The notes beneath the pieces were generated by a model, which worked only from the letters and a program-made list of their open reading frames with translations, searched no databases and was not told the DNA's origin. Both the position numbers and the translations under genes were made by a program. From Bacteroidaceae bacterium (lineage in GTDB: Bacteria > Bacteroidota > Bacteroidia > Bacteroidales > Bacteroidaceae): 44,370 nucleotides of DNA. Shown here piece by piece: positions 31,240-39,208 of the stretch; positions within the stretch are counted from its first letter, which is position 1, and every line of letters begins with the position of its first letter. Location of the stretch: positions 1-44,370 of the forward strand of contig JAILKU010000071.1 of NCBI GenBank assembly GCA_024693505.1. Reading direction: 5' to 3'.

Positions 31240-34200
31240 CTACTTCACCAGGATGAGCTTACCGTCAATGATGTTCAGACCACGCTGCGGAGAGCTGAGG
31301 CGCTGGCCCTTCAGGTTATAGATACCTTCCTGAAGCTTCCCGCTCTTCTGAGCTTGAACCTTATCAATTCCGGTCGGAGTGCCTACGCCGCCCAGGGCAA
31401 TGATCTGTTCGTAGGAGAGGAAGTCGTCCCAGAAGCATATCTCGGCCACATCGGCATCCTTCTCCTCGCCATCGTTGTCGCAGAATAAGTAGAATAACTC
31501 GTGCATCACCCAGGAGCTCGGGTTGGCGCTGGTGGCCTGAATGACCTTGACGCCGTCGATGAAGCATGAGAGAACGTTGTACTCACACCTGGCAACAACG
31601 CGGTGCCACTGGCCCTCATTCAACTTGCCACCGTAGCCGAGACCGTTGACATTACGTCCTATCTGGGTGCCGTCGGCAAAGAGTCCTGCATCTGCGGAAT
31701 TGTTCATGTCGGCCTGGAAGAAGACGTTATAGCCGCTGAGGAGATTAAACCTCACGTCCATCAAGAGGGTGAAGCAGTTCAGCGTACCGTCTTCCTCGTT
31801 GTGTGCAAGTTGCAGGCTGCTGCCGAGAGGCACGGTGATAGCGCCATTGTCGTCGGAGGGTCCTGCGATGGCCACAATACCAGCTTCTGCGGGAGTCTCT
31901 ACGGCATAAGGCACGCCTCCAGTGTGGACAGACGGGCGCAACGTAGCAGTACCCGTTCCGGCCATCAGGTTGTCAGGATCGTCGAAGGTCCAGCGACTGG
32001 TGACTTCTATGAAGGGCTCGTCTTCCCATCCCTGTTCTATGGCACCCAGCTCGCGTGCGTTGTCATCGCTGATGGGTACGTCCCAGAGACGGAGTTCGGC
32101 TAAGTCGATATAGCTTTCCTGCCCGTCATTGTCGGCAAAGAGAAGCACTTCGGGCAGCATCGTCCATGCTGCGTTGGGGCTGGTACTCTCTCCTGCCTTG
32201 ATGCCGTCAATATAGGTTGAGGCGTATCCGTCCCTTACGACGAAGAGAATGCGATGCCACTTCATGTAGGTCATGGCGCCACGATAGCCGAGGCCGGAGG
32301 CGTTGATGCCTACCATACCCTTGTTAATGAAGAGTCCGGCATCAGTATTGTTGTCAACATTCTTCTGATAGAGGGCGCTCATTTCGTTGAGTGAGCGCGG
32401 GCGGATATCCATGAGCAGGGAATAGTCCTTCAGCTCGGGTACACCCATGTTGTTCGTCAGCCAGAGGTACCAGTCATTGGGTACGCCGATGGCTCCATTG
32501 CCTTCAACTGGTCCGTCCACCGCAACGATCTCGGACAGACCGAAGTTCGAGGTCATCACTTCGGGTCCGTTATCTCCCTTGAAGGCGATCTGCAGGGTGG
32601 CAGGTCCTTCGCCGGCCATCAGGTTGTCCGGATTATCAAAGGTCCACTGGGCATAGGGCTCAGGCATCTTATCGCCCAGACGAATCTGAGTGACAGGTAC
32701 TTCGACGGGATCGAAGTTCTCCGACTCGATGGTAACGGTACCAGTGCGGCGACCTTCCTCTGCGAGGGGCTGAGCGCGGAACAGGTAGTCCTTCTCGCCC
32801 TCTACACATTCTACATCGAGAGGCTCTATCCAGTCGGGCAGGTCGAAGGTGAAGGGCACGTTGGCATTCACCGTGATGGCAAAGTCCGTCTTGTCGATGA
32901 TGCGCACGTTGGAGGTCTTCACCACGAGGAGTTCCTCTACGTCGCTATAGGAATCGCCGAGGCGGGTTATCATATCCTCGCTGAGGGCCATGTCCCAGAA
33001 GCGTACGCTGGCCACGTTGACCAGACCGGCCTCTCCGTCCTCGTCGGCAAAGAGAAGGGCGCCCGGTCCCATAACCATGTAGTCATACGGGGTGTTGCTC
33101 TCGGTCATCTTCTCTCCGTTGACATAGATGCTGGCACATCCCTCTTTGATGACGAAGAGTATGCGATACCATATTTCGGGCAGGAAGTCGCCGTTATAGC
33201 CGATAGATCCGCGTCCCAGCTGGCTGCCCTTGAAGAAAATGGCTGCATCCTTCGAGTTGGTGATGTCGTTCTGCAGCATGCTCTTGTAGCCGTTCACGTC
33301 GTTGAGCATGACATCGTACAGGATGGTATAGGTGTTCAGCGACGCGCTGCCGTTATTGTGCGTCAGCCACAGGTAGGAGTCCTTCGGTACGCTCAGGGCC
33401 AGGTTGTCATCTGTAGGACCGGGCACGTATTTGATGTCTGCCGAGGCCAGGTCGGGGGTAGCCTCGGGACGGCCGTCAGATCCTCTGTGGGCAGGCACCA
33501 TGGTGGCAATCGTGCCCTTGTTCTCCATCGGGTTGTTCCTGTTGTCGAAGGTCCACCATCCCAGAGGATCGGGTACTGCGCCCTCGTCGACGTAGATCTG
33601 CTCTACCTTTACTTCCTGGTCATCCATTCCCTCAGCCTTTACGATGATGAAATCCTCACGACTGCCGCTGTAGTCCATCGGCTTGGCACGGAAGAGGTAT
33701 GCATGCTGGCCCATGAAGGGCGTCACGTCGACGGCCTCAATCCAGTCGGGCAGTTCGAAGGTGACAGGAATGGTGGCATTCACCGTGATGGAGAATTCCA
33801 GCTGATCAACCACCTTGACGCTCTGGGTGATGACATTGAAGACAGCATCCTGCGGCGAATCGCCCAGAGGCTCCAGGCCCGAGAGGGCACGTATCTCGTC
33901 GGTGGACAGCCCGCGCTCCCAGAATCCGAATTCGGAGAGGTAGGTATCGGACATCTCGCCGTCCTCGTCCACAAAGATATAGAAGCCCCAGGGGTCAATC
34001 TCCCATCGTCCCTCGCTCTTGAAGTTGATGGTCTGCTCGCCGTCCACGAAGACATAGCAGTCGCCGCCGCGGTTGGTCAGGACAATGCGGTGCCACGTCT
34101 CGTTCTGGATCTGTCCGAAGTAGCCGCCCATGGCACCCATGCCAATCTGGTTACTCTTGATGAAGAGGTCGCCGTCGTTGGTGTTTTCCTTGTTCGTCTG

Positions 34201-35898
34201 GAAGGGGCAGTTATATGGGCCGGCATTAGGCAGCATCATATACCACATCACTGTCCAGTCGCGAGTGGTTGCCCCGCCCGGTGCACGGTTCACGCGCATA
34301 CCGGCGGCCTTGGGCAGGAAGATGGCGCCGTCGCCTTCCTCTGCACCGTTTGCTGCCGCATAGCCTCCCTCTTCCAGGCTTCCATACAGAGAGACGCTTT
34401 TGTTGAGAGCTGCCACGGGCTGCATCGACATGTCGCCGCTCTCCACCTTCAGCAGGTCGGAGGGGTCGTTGAAGTTCCAGTATCCATCGGCAGATGCCTT
34501 TACGTCACCGGTAGCGGCAGGTGTGCGGAACGTTGTCTTGAGGGGGGCCGACTGGTTGTCATAGGAGTCCATGGCCACGATCTCCACGTTGTAGTCAGCC
34601 TCAGGCGACAGACCGCTTATGTTATAGGTCAGCATCTCGGGCATGTCGGTATTCAGGTAGAACTGCGAGAAGACGAACCTCTCCAAGATTACCATACCGT
34701 CCTTTGATACGCGAACCCTGTAGCGGAAGACGCACTCGTCGTCGGTAGCCTGCGGTAAGGACAGCGTAGCCCGGTAGCCGCCAGCATCAACGGAGATGGA
34801 AGCGCCTTCGCCCCAGACGGGAGCGGGCAGGCCGTCACGCAGTTTGCGACCGTTGGGGTTATCGTCCTTGTCGCGAATGTCGGCATACTGGAACTGGCTG
34901 CCGTCGAAGGGAGCCTTCAGCACCCAGCGCTGCCCGGCACCGATCTCCAGGTTGCGGTACGTATCGTAGCGGCGTATCTCTATGTCGCCGTTCTCCAGCT
35001 CCGTCAGGATCATGCCCTCGGTAACGTACTCATAGCCCTTGGGATGAATACCGTCGGAAACAGCTCCCGGATTCACCTCGCTGTAGGTCGTGCTCGCCGT
35101 ATTGATAACCGTATAGAAGTTCTGGCGCTCCGACTCGGGGTTGGCACCCTGGTGGATGCTGCGCGGGTCGCCCAGGGGATAGTGACTATGGCCGGCAAAG
35201 ACCACAGCCTGCGGGTACTTGTTCAGAATCGGGTTCAGCACCTTCATGGCCCAGGTGTTGCCGCTCTCCAGCTCGGGCCATGAGCCATAGACCGTCCAGC
35301 GGGGAGGCACGTGGGTGAAGATGAAGATGGGCTTGCCTGGACACTCGGCTGCTGCTTTTTCCAGATAGCCGGCCAGCAACTTCTGGTTGTCTATCGGATA
35401 GGCATTCGTGCCGTTGGCAGGGCTGCTCGTATCCTGCGAGTCGCCGCTGAATTCGCTCAGGGTGATGAAGGGATAGCCCTTGATGACCTGATAGATATGG
35501 TAGGGATAGGGCTCCCCGCCGTTGAAGGCCTTCAGCCCCTCCTGGTAGTTCGACTTGCCGTTGTTGTCGAAGTTGTCGTGGTTGCCGAGCATGAAGAACA
35601 GCTGCCCCACCGGGTTGGTGAAGTTAGACTCATCCTGGAAGACGCTTGTCAGCATCTTGTACTCGTCGGCATGACCGTTGTTCGTCAGGTCGCCCACCAC
35701 AGCCAGGGCATCCAGCTTGGCATGCGAAGTCAGGTTCTTCAGGGCCTTGGGCACCTTCACCATAGCACCTTCGCCGACATTGTTCTCGAAGTGAATGTCG
35801 GAGATGACACCAAAGGAGAGACGTTCACCGTCCTGCGCCAAGACGCTGGAACCAATCAGGCAGAATGCTGCCGCAAGGAAACAGGTAATTTTTCTCAT
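31240..35898 (-). CDS. Large secreted calcineurin-like metallophosphoesterase with LamG and BACON-like modules
   Basis: A 1552-residue multidomain protein. Signal peptide 1-21 (ending SSVLAQ). The metallophosphoesterase domain spans about 25-310: D34-x-H36 in ISDIHFEN, D70 in VVGDLTNNG, N106-H107 in MLGNHDN, then FTHVPPRW and VFAGHSHYP, all metal ligands present. A fibronectin-III-like segment ends near 460. LamG-like jelly rolls start near residues 473, 779, 1081 and 1301, each opening W-(N/T)-F-(N/D)-(D/N). BACON-like modules start near 686 and 989 (PDWIEAVDV, PDWIEPLDV). The end, GIYNLKGQRLSSPQRGLNII, is the Bacteroidetes C-terminal sorting-type motif. It probably cleaves a phosphoester outside the cell while binding a surface or glycan. 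Repeated modules imply internal duplication. Confidence 0.9.
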   Translation of the reverse strand: MRKITCFLAAAFCLIGSSVLAQDGERLSFGVISDIHFENNVGEGAMVKVPKALKNLTSHAKLDALAVVGDLTNNGHADEYKMLTSVFQDESNFTNPVGQLFFMLGNHDNFDNNGKSNYQEGLKAFNGGEPYPYHIYQVIKGYPFITLSEFSGDSQDTSSPANGTNAYPIDNQKLLAGYLEKAAAECPGKPIFIFTHVPPRWTVYGSWPELESGNTWAMKVLNPILNKYPQAVVFAGHSHYPLGDPRSIHQGANPESERQNFYTVINTASTTYSEVNPGAVSDGIHPKGYEYVTEGMILTELENGDIEIRRYDTYRNLEIGAGQRWVLKAPFDGSQFQYADIRDKDDNPNGRKLRDGLPAPVWGEGASISVDAGGYRATLSLPQATDDECVFRYRVRVSKDGMVILERFVFSQFYLNTDMPEMLTYNISGLSPEADYNVEIVAMDSYDNQSAPLKTTFRTPAATGDVKASADGYWNFNDPSDLLKVESGDMSMQPVAALNKSVSLYGSLEEGGYAAANGAEEGDGAIFLPKAAGMRVNRAPGGATTRDWTVMWYMMLPNAGPYNCPFQTNKENTNDGDLFIKSNQIGMGAMGGYFGQIQNETWHRIVLTNRGGDCYVFVDGEQTINFKSEGRWEIDPWGFYIFVDEDGEMSDTYLSEFGFWERGLSTDEIRALSGLEPLGDSPQDAVFNVITQSVKVVDQLEFSITVNATIPVTFELPDWIEAVDVTPFMGQHAYLFRAKPMDYSGSREDFIIVKAEGMDDQEVKVEQIYVDEGAVPDPLGWWTFDNRNNPMENKGTIATMVPAHRGSDGRPEATPDLASADIKYVPGPTDDNLALSVPKDSYLWLTHNNGSASLNTYTILYDVMLNDVNGYKSMLQNDITNSKDAAIFFKGSQLGRGSIGYNGDFLPEIWYRILFVIKEGCASIYVNGEKMTESNTPYDYMVMGPGALLFADEDGEAGLVNVASVRFWDMALSEDMITRLGDSYSDVEELLVVKTSNVRIIDKTDFAITVNANVPFTFDLPDWIEPLDVECVEGEKDYLFRAQPLAEEGRRTGTVTIESENFDPVEVPVTQIRLGDKMPEPYAQWTFDNPDNLMAGEGPATLQIAFKGDNGPEVMTSNFGLSEIVAVDGPVEGNGAIGVPNDWYLWLTNNMGVPELKDYSLLMDIRPRSLNEMSALYQKNVDNNTDAGLFINKGMVGINASGLGYRGAMTYMKWHRILFVVRDGYASTYIDGIKAGESTSPNAAWTMLPEVLLFADNDGQESYIDLAELRLWDVPISDDNARELGAIEQGWEDEPFIEVTSRWTFDDPDNLMAGTGTATLRPSVHTGGVPYAVETPAEAGIVAIAGPSDDNGAITVPLGSSLQLAHNEEDGTLNCFTLLMDVRFNLLSGYNVFFQADMNNSADAGLFADGTQIGRNVNGLGYGGKLNEGQWHRVVARCEYNVLSCFIDGVKVIQATSANPSSWVMHELFYLFCDNDGEEKDADVAEICFWDDFLSYEQIIALGGVGTPTGIDKVQAQKSGKLQEGIYNLKGQRLSSPQRGLNIIDGKLILVK

Positions 35899-35950
35899 AG
35901 TTGGTTAGTTTTAGTGGTTAGTAAAATCGGTTATTTAGTTCTTTTGTTTG

Positions 35951-35980
35951 CAAATTTAAACATTTATCTCCATATATCAA
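35951..35980 (-). promoter_or_regulatory. Promoter of the metallophosphoesterase gene
   Basis: Minus-strand TTG (35980-35978) and TAAATTTG (35958-35951) are 19 nt apart; the ATG at 35898 lies about 50 nt downstream. Confidence 0.65.
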
Positions 35981-36052
35981 GCAAAATACATAAAAAAAAA
36001 ACACATGTTAAAACATTTATCTTCGGCTGAGGTGATATATTGGGGGAAAAAT

Positions 36053-36302
36053 CGGAGCAGCGAGAGGAGAGTCATGCTTGCATGAACTATCCCGAGTCGC
36101 GTCGATTTTAGACTGTAGGTCAAAGACGGAGCAGCGAGAGGAGAGTCATGCTTGCATGAACTATCCCGAGTCGCGTCGATTTTAGACCGAAGGTCAAAAT
36201 TATCTGCCATTTTGGCAGAAATATTATGCCCGGACTGATGGAGCAGCGAGAGGAGAGTCATGCTTGCATGAACTATCCCGAGTCGCATCGATTTTAGACC
36301 AA
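36053..36302. repeat. Three copies of a ~74-bp repeat with internal palindromes
   Basis: Copies start at 36053, 36127 and 36239. Each has GGAGCAGCGAGAGGAGAGTC, the palindrome CATG-CTTG-CATG, then GAACTATCCCGAGTCGC(G/A)TCGATTTTAGAC. The ends carry small hairpins (GACC-GAA-GGTC at 36185-36195; a G-T variant at about 36112). The first two are tandem. A separate hairpin, TCTGCCA-TTT-TGGCAGA, sits between copies 2 and 3. On the minus strand a TAATTTTG (36202-36195) abuts the GACC hairpin. Confidence 0.8.
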
Positions 36303-36333
36303 AATGCAAAAGCCTCTGCCAATGGCAGGGGCT
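36300..36333 (-). terminator. Terminator downstream of the smalltalk gene
   Basis: Minus-strand AGCCCCTGCC (36333-36324) pairs with GGCAGAGGCT (36320-36311), one mismatch or wobble, followed by TTTTGCATTTT. It would end the HU-smalltalk transcript. Confidence 0.65.
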
Positions 36334-36350
36334 TCTGCTTACAGAGGACA

Positions 36351-36517
36351 AACCCAAATCAGTCATTAGACTGTTAAGCGCTAATGAAGCCATCTTTTTG
36401 TCATCTGTCTCGTCGCTTCTCGGTTACAATGGAACCCCATTGCTCCCTCAAAGCGGCGAAACATCTGTTCAAAAATAAAAGCTATTATCATCATAACGCT
36501 AATGACCGATTTGGGTT
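36351..36517. mobile_element. Candidate MITE-like element with 19-bp inverted ends
   Basis: AACCCAAATCAGTCATTAG (36351-36369) is the inverted complement, with one mismatch, of 36499-36517. The 167-bp element has no transposase. It carries a minus-strand TATTTTTG and a 27-codon frame (MFRRFEGAMGFHCNREATRQ...) that I do not call a gene. A relative of its end forms the palindrome at 27174-27217. No target-site duplication is obvious. Confidence 0.5.
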
Positions 36518-36544
36518 AAAAGAACTAAAGTCTGGTTATGACTA

Positions 36545-36652
36545 TCAGATGTGTAGCGCTCCCATGCAGCTTGTTACGCCCAGAGTGGTCATGATGGCCG
36601 TCAGGATGCTGATGATGAGCTGGATGATGAATTTCCAAGTTTCCTTACTCAT
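36545..36652 (-). CDS. 'Smalltalk' family small membrane protein
   Basis: A 35-residue protein: MSKETWKFIIQLIISILTAI then MTTLGVTSCMGALHI. One hydrophobic helix (residues 8-28) ends in TTLGVTSCM, the hallmark of the small Bacteroidales family named smalltalk protein. It recurs downstream of HU-like DNA-binding genes and often before an N-acetylmuramoyl-L-alanine amidase. Here HU is 275 nt upstream across a minisatellite, and no amidase follows. Function unknown; lipidation at the Cys is possible but unproven. Too short for many gene finders. Confidence 0.82.
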   Translation of the reverse strand: MSKETWKFIIQLIISILTAIMTTLGVTSCMGALHI

Positions 36653-36654
36653 AG

Positions 36655-36690
36655 CAATTCATAATTCACAATTCATAATTCATAATTAGG
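36655..36690. repeat. AATTCATAATTCACAATTC low-complexity tract
   Basis: Imperfect 9-10-nt units of TTCATAATTCA type, about four copies, just upstream of the smalltalk start. Confidence 0.75.
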
Positions 36691-36720
36691 CTGCGCCCCC
36701 TTGCTCGCTGCTTCTGGAGT

Positions 36721-36895
36721 TCATTGTCCATTGTTCATTGTCCATTGTCCATTGCCCATTGTCCATTGTCCATTGTTCATTGTCCATTGTCCATTGTTCA
36801 TTGTCCATTGTTCATTGCCCATTGTCCATTGTCCATTGCCCATTGCCCATTGTCCATTGTCCATTGCCCATTGTCCATTGCCCATTGTCCATTGC
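36721..36895. repeat. Heptanucleotide minisatellite (CCATTGT/CCATTGC), about 25 copies
   Basis: An uninterrupted run of 7-nt units CCATTGT, CCATTGC or TCATTGT lies between the HU and smalltalk genes. Because 7 is not a multiple of 3 and no unit makes a stop, all three frames are open on both strands, which creates false ORFs. Confidence 0.95.
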
Positions 36896-36926
36896 CCCCT
36901 CAAAGAGGGGCAGGGGGGAGGGCCTT

Positions 36927-37517
36927 TTACTCCATCCCGTTGTCGGGATCATCGTTGCCACCGCCAGGCGTGGTACCGCCGCCAGTGTTGTCACCGCCCT
37001 GGTTGGTGTTACCGCTGCCGGAACCGCCGGTATCAGTACCAGTGTTACTGCCAGATCCGCCAGTGTTCGTGCCCGTGCCTGTTCCAGTGCCGGTGTCAGA
37101 GCCCGTGTCTTCCGTCTCTTCGTCATCCTCCTCACCGTCGTTCTTGGTGGTGAAGCTGACGCGGTTGAGGTAGGACTTGATGAAGGTGGAGGGCAGGAAG
37201 TGGATCTTCCGGCGCGTGATGTTGTTCACGCTGACATCCTCCGGTGTCTCCACCATCTTCGAGTTCACACCCACACGGAAGATGCCCACTCCGGGCAGTT
37301 CCACCGAGTGACCGGTGAGCAGATGGTTGCGGAACTCTTGCACGATGGCGTGCATGGCGGCAGAGAGCTGCCCTTGGTTGATACCCGAGTTCATCGAAGC
37401 GAACTCCAGAACTTCGTCACCCGAGATCTTCGAGTAGACGACTGCGCGGCTCACGTAGCCCTCCTTCTCCAGGATGGCGATACGCTGCAATGCCGCATTG
37501 ACTTTAATCTTTGCCAT
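36927..37517 (-). CDS. HU-HIG family DNA-binding protein with low-complexity tail
   Basis: A 196-residue protein. Residues 1-125 fit the HU-HIG type of HU/IHF-like proteins in Bacteroidales: MAKIKVNAALQRIAILEKEG, then GDEVLEFASMNSGINQGQLS, then LLTGHSVELPGVGIFRVGVN, the beta-arm region, and IKSYLNRVSF. From about 130 on, an acidic stretch (DGEEDDEETEDTG) and a Gly/Thr/Ser/Asn repeat tail (GTGTGTGTNTGGSGS) form a long disordered end. It should bend or bind DNA. The start MAKIKV (37517) is the family norm. Its promoter lies about 210 nt upstream, leaving a long leader. Confidence 0.88.
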   Translation of the reverse strand: MAKIKVNAALQRIAILEKEGYVSRAVVYSKISGDEVLEFASMNSGINQGQLSAAMHAIVQEFRNHLLTGHSVELPGVGIFRVGVNSKMVETPEDVSVNNITRRKIHFLPSTFIKSYLNRVSFTTKNDGEEDDEETEDTGSDTGTGTGTGTNTGGSGSNTGTDTGGSGSGNTNQGGDNTGGGTTPGGGNDDPDNGME

Positions 37518-37704
37518 AATCAATTAATTTAGGCGTTCAACAAATAAGAAAAATAAACTCTAAAAAGGTTCTGGAGCAAGGCAGTTGCATATTATCCTGA
37601 AAACAACCCTTTTACCATCGCCTTCTGTGTGCGGATGCCGTACAGACCGGGCGCAGAACCATGCATGCCTGACCCCTTGCCGAGGTGCTGCAGACACCCG
37701 CACT

Positions 37705-37720
37705 GTGATATCTCTATCAC
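37705..37720. promoter_or_regulatory. Inverted repeat at the predicted HU transcription start
   Basis: GTGATA-TCTC-TATCAC, a perfect 6-bp inverted repeat 5 nt downstream of the minus-strand -7 box. Possible operator or 5' hairpin. Confidence 0.5.
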
Positions 37721-37724
37721 GCTA

Positions 37725-37755
37725 CAAAATTACAAAAAAATCCTGATATACGCAA
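37725..37755 (-). promoter_or_regulatory. Promoter of the HU-HIG gene
   Basis: Minus-strand TTG (37755-37753) and TAATTTTG (37732-37725) are 20 nt apart. The predicted leader is about 200 nt. Confidence 0.65.
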
Positions 37756-38070
37756 GTATTTCAGTAATTATTTTCATACTTTTGATAAAATATTCTTTCG
37801 CCTTGATTCACAATATGTTATGACATCAAATTGTTCATAAATCATACAATTCTACAAGCCGTATGAATGTAAACTTTTTTTATGTGTTTGCAAAACCCTG
37901 TTTTGAGTTGTCGAATAACCGCTCTCAACCCGACTGCTGCCATGTACGATTCGGGTTTAATTTCGACCACGGATGGCACGGATCGACACGAATCCTTTCC
38001 GATGGCACAGGTAATGTCCACGTCAATATGCACGATCACAATTTGGTCTTATCTCGAACGGCTCAGAAAA
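37756..38070. other. Gene-free AT-rich stretch followed by mixed DNA
   Basis: 37756-37900 is strongly AT-rich with no promoter-like pair that I trust. 37900-38070 is of average composition. Short open frames exist but have no codon-like character or recognisable product. Confidence 0.5.
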
Positions 38071-38192
38071 CATTGCCCGTCACTTGAAAAAACATTGCCC
38101 GTGGAAAAGAAAAACATTGCCCGTGATAATGCAATTTGTTGCTGAAAGAAATATAAAGCATTGCCCATCATTTTACAAGGCGACGGGCAATG
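38071..38192. repeat. 22-bp phased direct repeats (iteron-like)
   Basis: CATTGCCCGT occurs at 38071, 38093 and 38115, exactly 22 bp apart. At 38137 the register holds a degenerate TGTTGCTGAA, and at 38159 CATTGCCCAT. The intervening half-units are A-rich. An inverted copy, ACGGGCAATG, is at 38183-38192 and can pair with the 38159 copy. Confidence 0.85.
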
Positions 38193-38220
38193 GGATCTGG
38201 GATAAGAGGGTAGGGGTACA

Positions 38221-38945
38221 GCTCTATTTTGTACGGCCTGAAGGGCCAACAGCTCTATTTTGAACGGCCTGAAGGGCCAACAGCTCCCAGCCCAGGGCAT
38301 CGCCCTGGGTATAAATGATGGTAGCGGGAAGCGCCCTGCAGGGGCAAAAGCACAATGAATCGGGTAGGGCTACAACTCAATTTTGAAAGATTTGAAAAGA
38401 TTTGTGAGATTTCTGTCACGTAGTGACACTCATGAAGATAGTGATATTTAGTCGCCTGCGGCGAGAAATCCGATAAATCAGCACAAATCAGCACAAATCA
38501 AACAAATCAATTTTGAACGGCCTGAAGGGCCAACAGCTTCCAGCCCAGGGCATCGCCCTGGGTATAAATGATGGTAGCGGGGAGCGCCCTGCAGGGGCAA
38601 AAGCACAATGAATCGGGTAGGGCAGGGCTCTATTTTTGAAAGATTTGAAAAGATTTGTGAGATTTCTGTCACGTAGTGACACTCATTATCATGTGGTATT
38701 TAGGCGCCTGCGGCGAGAAATCGTTCAAATCAGCACAAATCAAACAAAAATCAATTTTGAACGGCCAGTAAGGCCAACAGCTCCCAGCCCAGGGCATCGC
38801 CCTGGGTATAAATGATGGTAGTGGGGAGCGCCCTGCAGGGGCAAAAGCACAATGAATCGGGTAGGGCTACAACTCTATTTTGAAAGATTTGAAAAGATTT
38901 GTGAGATTTCTGTCACGTAGTGACACTCATTATCATGTATTTAGA
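38221..38945. repeat. Composite ~250-bp repeat, three copies, made of small palindromes
   Basis: A 31-bp duplication (38221, 38252) leads into copies starting at 38258, 38511 and 38755 (the third truncated). Each unit has, in order: GGCC-TGAAG-GGCC (loop AGTAA in copy 3), CCCAGGGC-ATC-GCCCTGGG, CCCTGCAGGG, GCACAATGAATCGGGTAGGG, the GATTTGTGAGATTTCTGTC family with TGTCAC-GTA-GTGACA, and CGCC-TGC-GGCG (copies 1 and 2). No gene is believable; minus-strand open frames are repeat translations. Confidence 0.88.
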
Positions 38946-38995
38946 ACTCCAGAAACTTAAATAAAGATTGTGTGGAGAGGAGCAGTGAATGCTTT

Positions 38996-39022
38996 GTGAC
39001 AACTTCGTGACAACTTCGTGAC
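38996..39022. repeat. 11-bp phased GTGACAACTTC repeats
   Basis: GTGAC occurs at 38996, 39007 and 39018, exactly 11 bp apart with identical spacers; a GTGA at about 39030 may be a fourth. The array lies about 190 bp after the primase-helicase stop. Confidence 0.8.
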
Positions 39023-39094
39023 AGAGTTTGTGATAGTCTATTTTAGACCTTAAAGTATTGTTGTGCTGATAGATAAGCAAATTATTTAAAAGAT

Positions 39095-39192
39095 GTCACA
39101 CAGTCACAAACAAAATCCCATAAAGTTAGAACCGCAGAGACGAATATGTATTATTGCGATATGGTATGGAAATTGCTGTGTGACTGTGTGAC
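39095..39192. repeat. 14-bp perfect inverted repeat, 70 bp apart
   Basis: GTCACACAGTCACA (39095-39108) is the exact reverse complement of 39179-39192. The right arm is next to the primase-helicase stop codon. It could form a transcript-end stem or be paired protein sites. Confidence 0.75.
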
Positions 39193-39208
39193 TGAGTGAA
39201 AGAGAGCA

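Noticed and set aside
33358..34707. 449-codon plus-strand frame inside the metallophosphoesterase gene
   Set aside because: Antisense shadow; no start context, and the minus frame has signal peptide, catalytic motifs and modules.
36384..36464. 27-codon minus-strand frame within the MITE-like element
   Set aside because: No recognisable product; more likely part of a repeated element than a gene.
36701..37532. Open frames through the CCATTGT array and over the HU gene
   Set aside because: A 7-nt repeat without stop codons opens every frame; the products are repeated HCPLSIV-type strings, and the HU frame on the minus strand is the real gene.
38049..38682. Several 60-80-codon minus-strand frames
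   Set aside because: Translations of the composite repeat and 22-bp array; the same peptides recur copy by copy.
38221..38945. Possible CRISPR array
   Set aside because: Units are about 250 bp with internal palindromes and no unique 30-40-bp spacers; no cas genes nearby.
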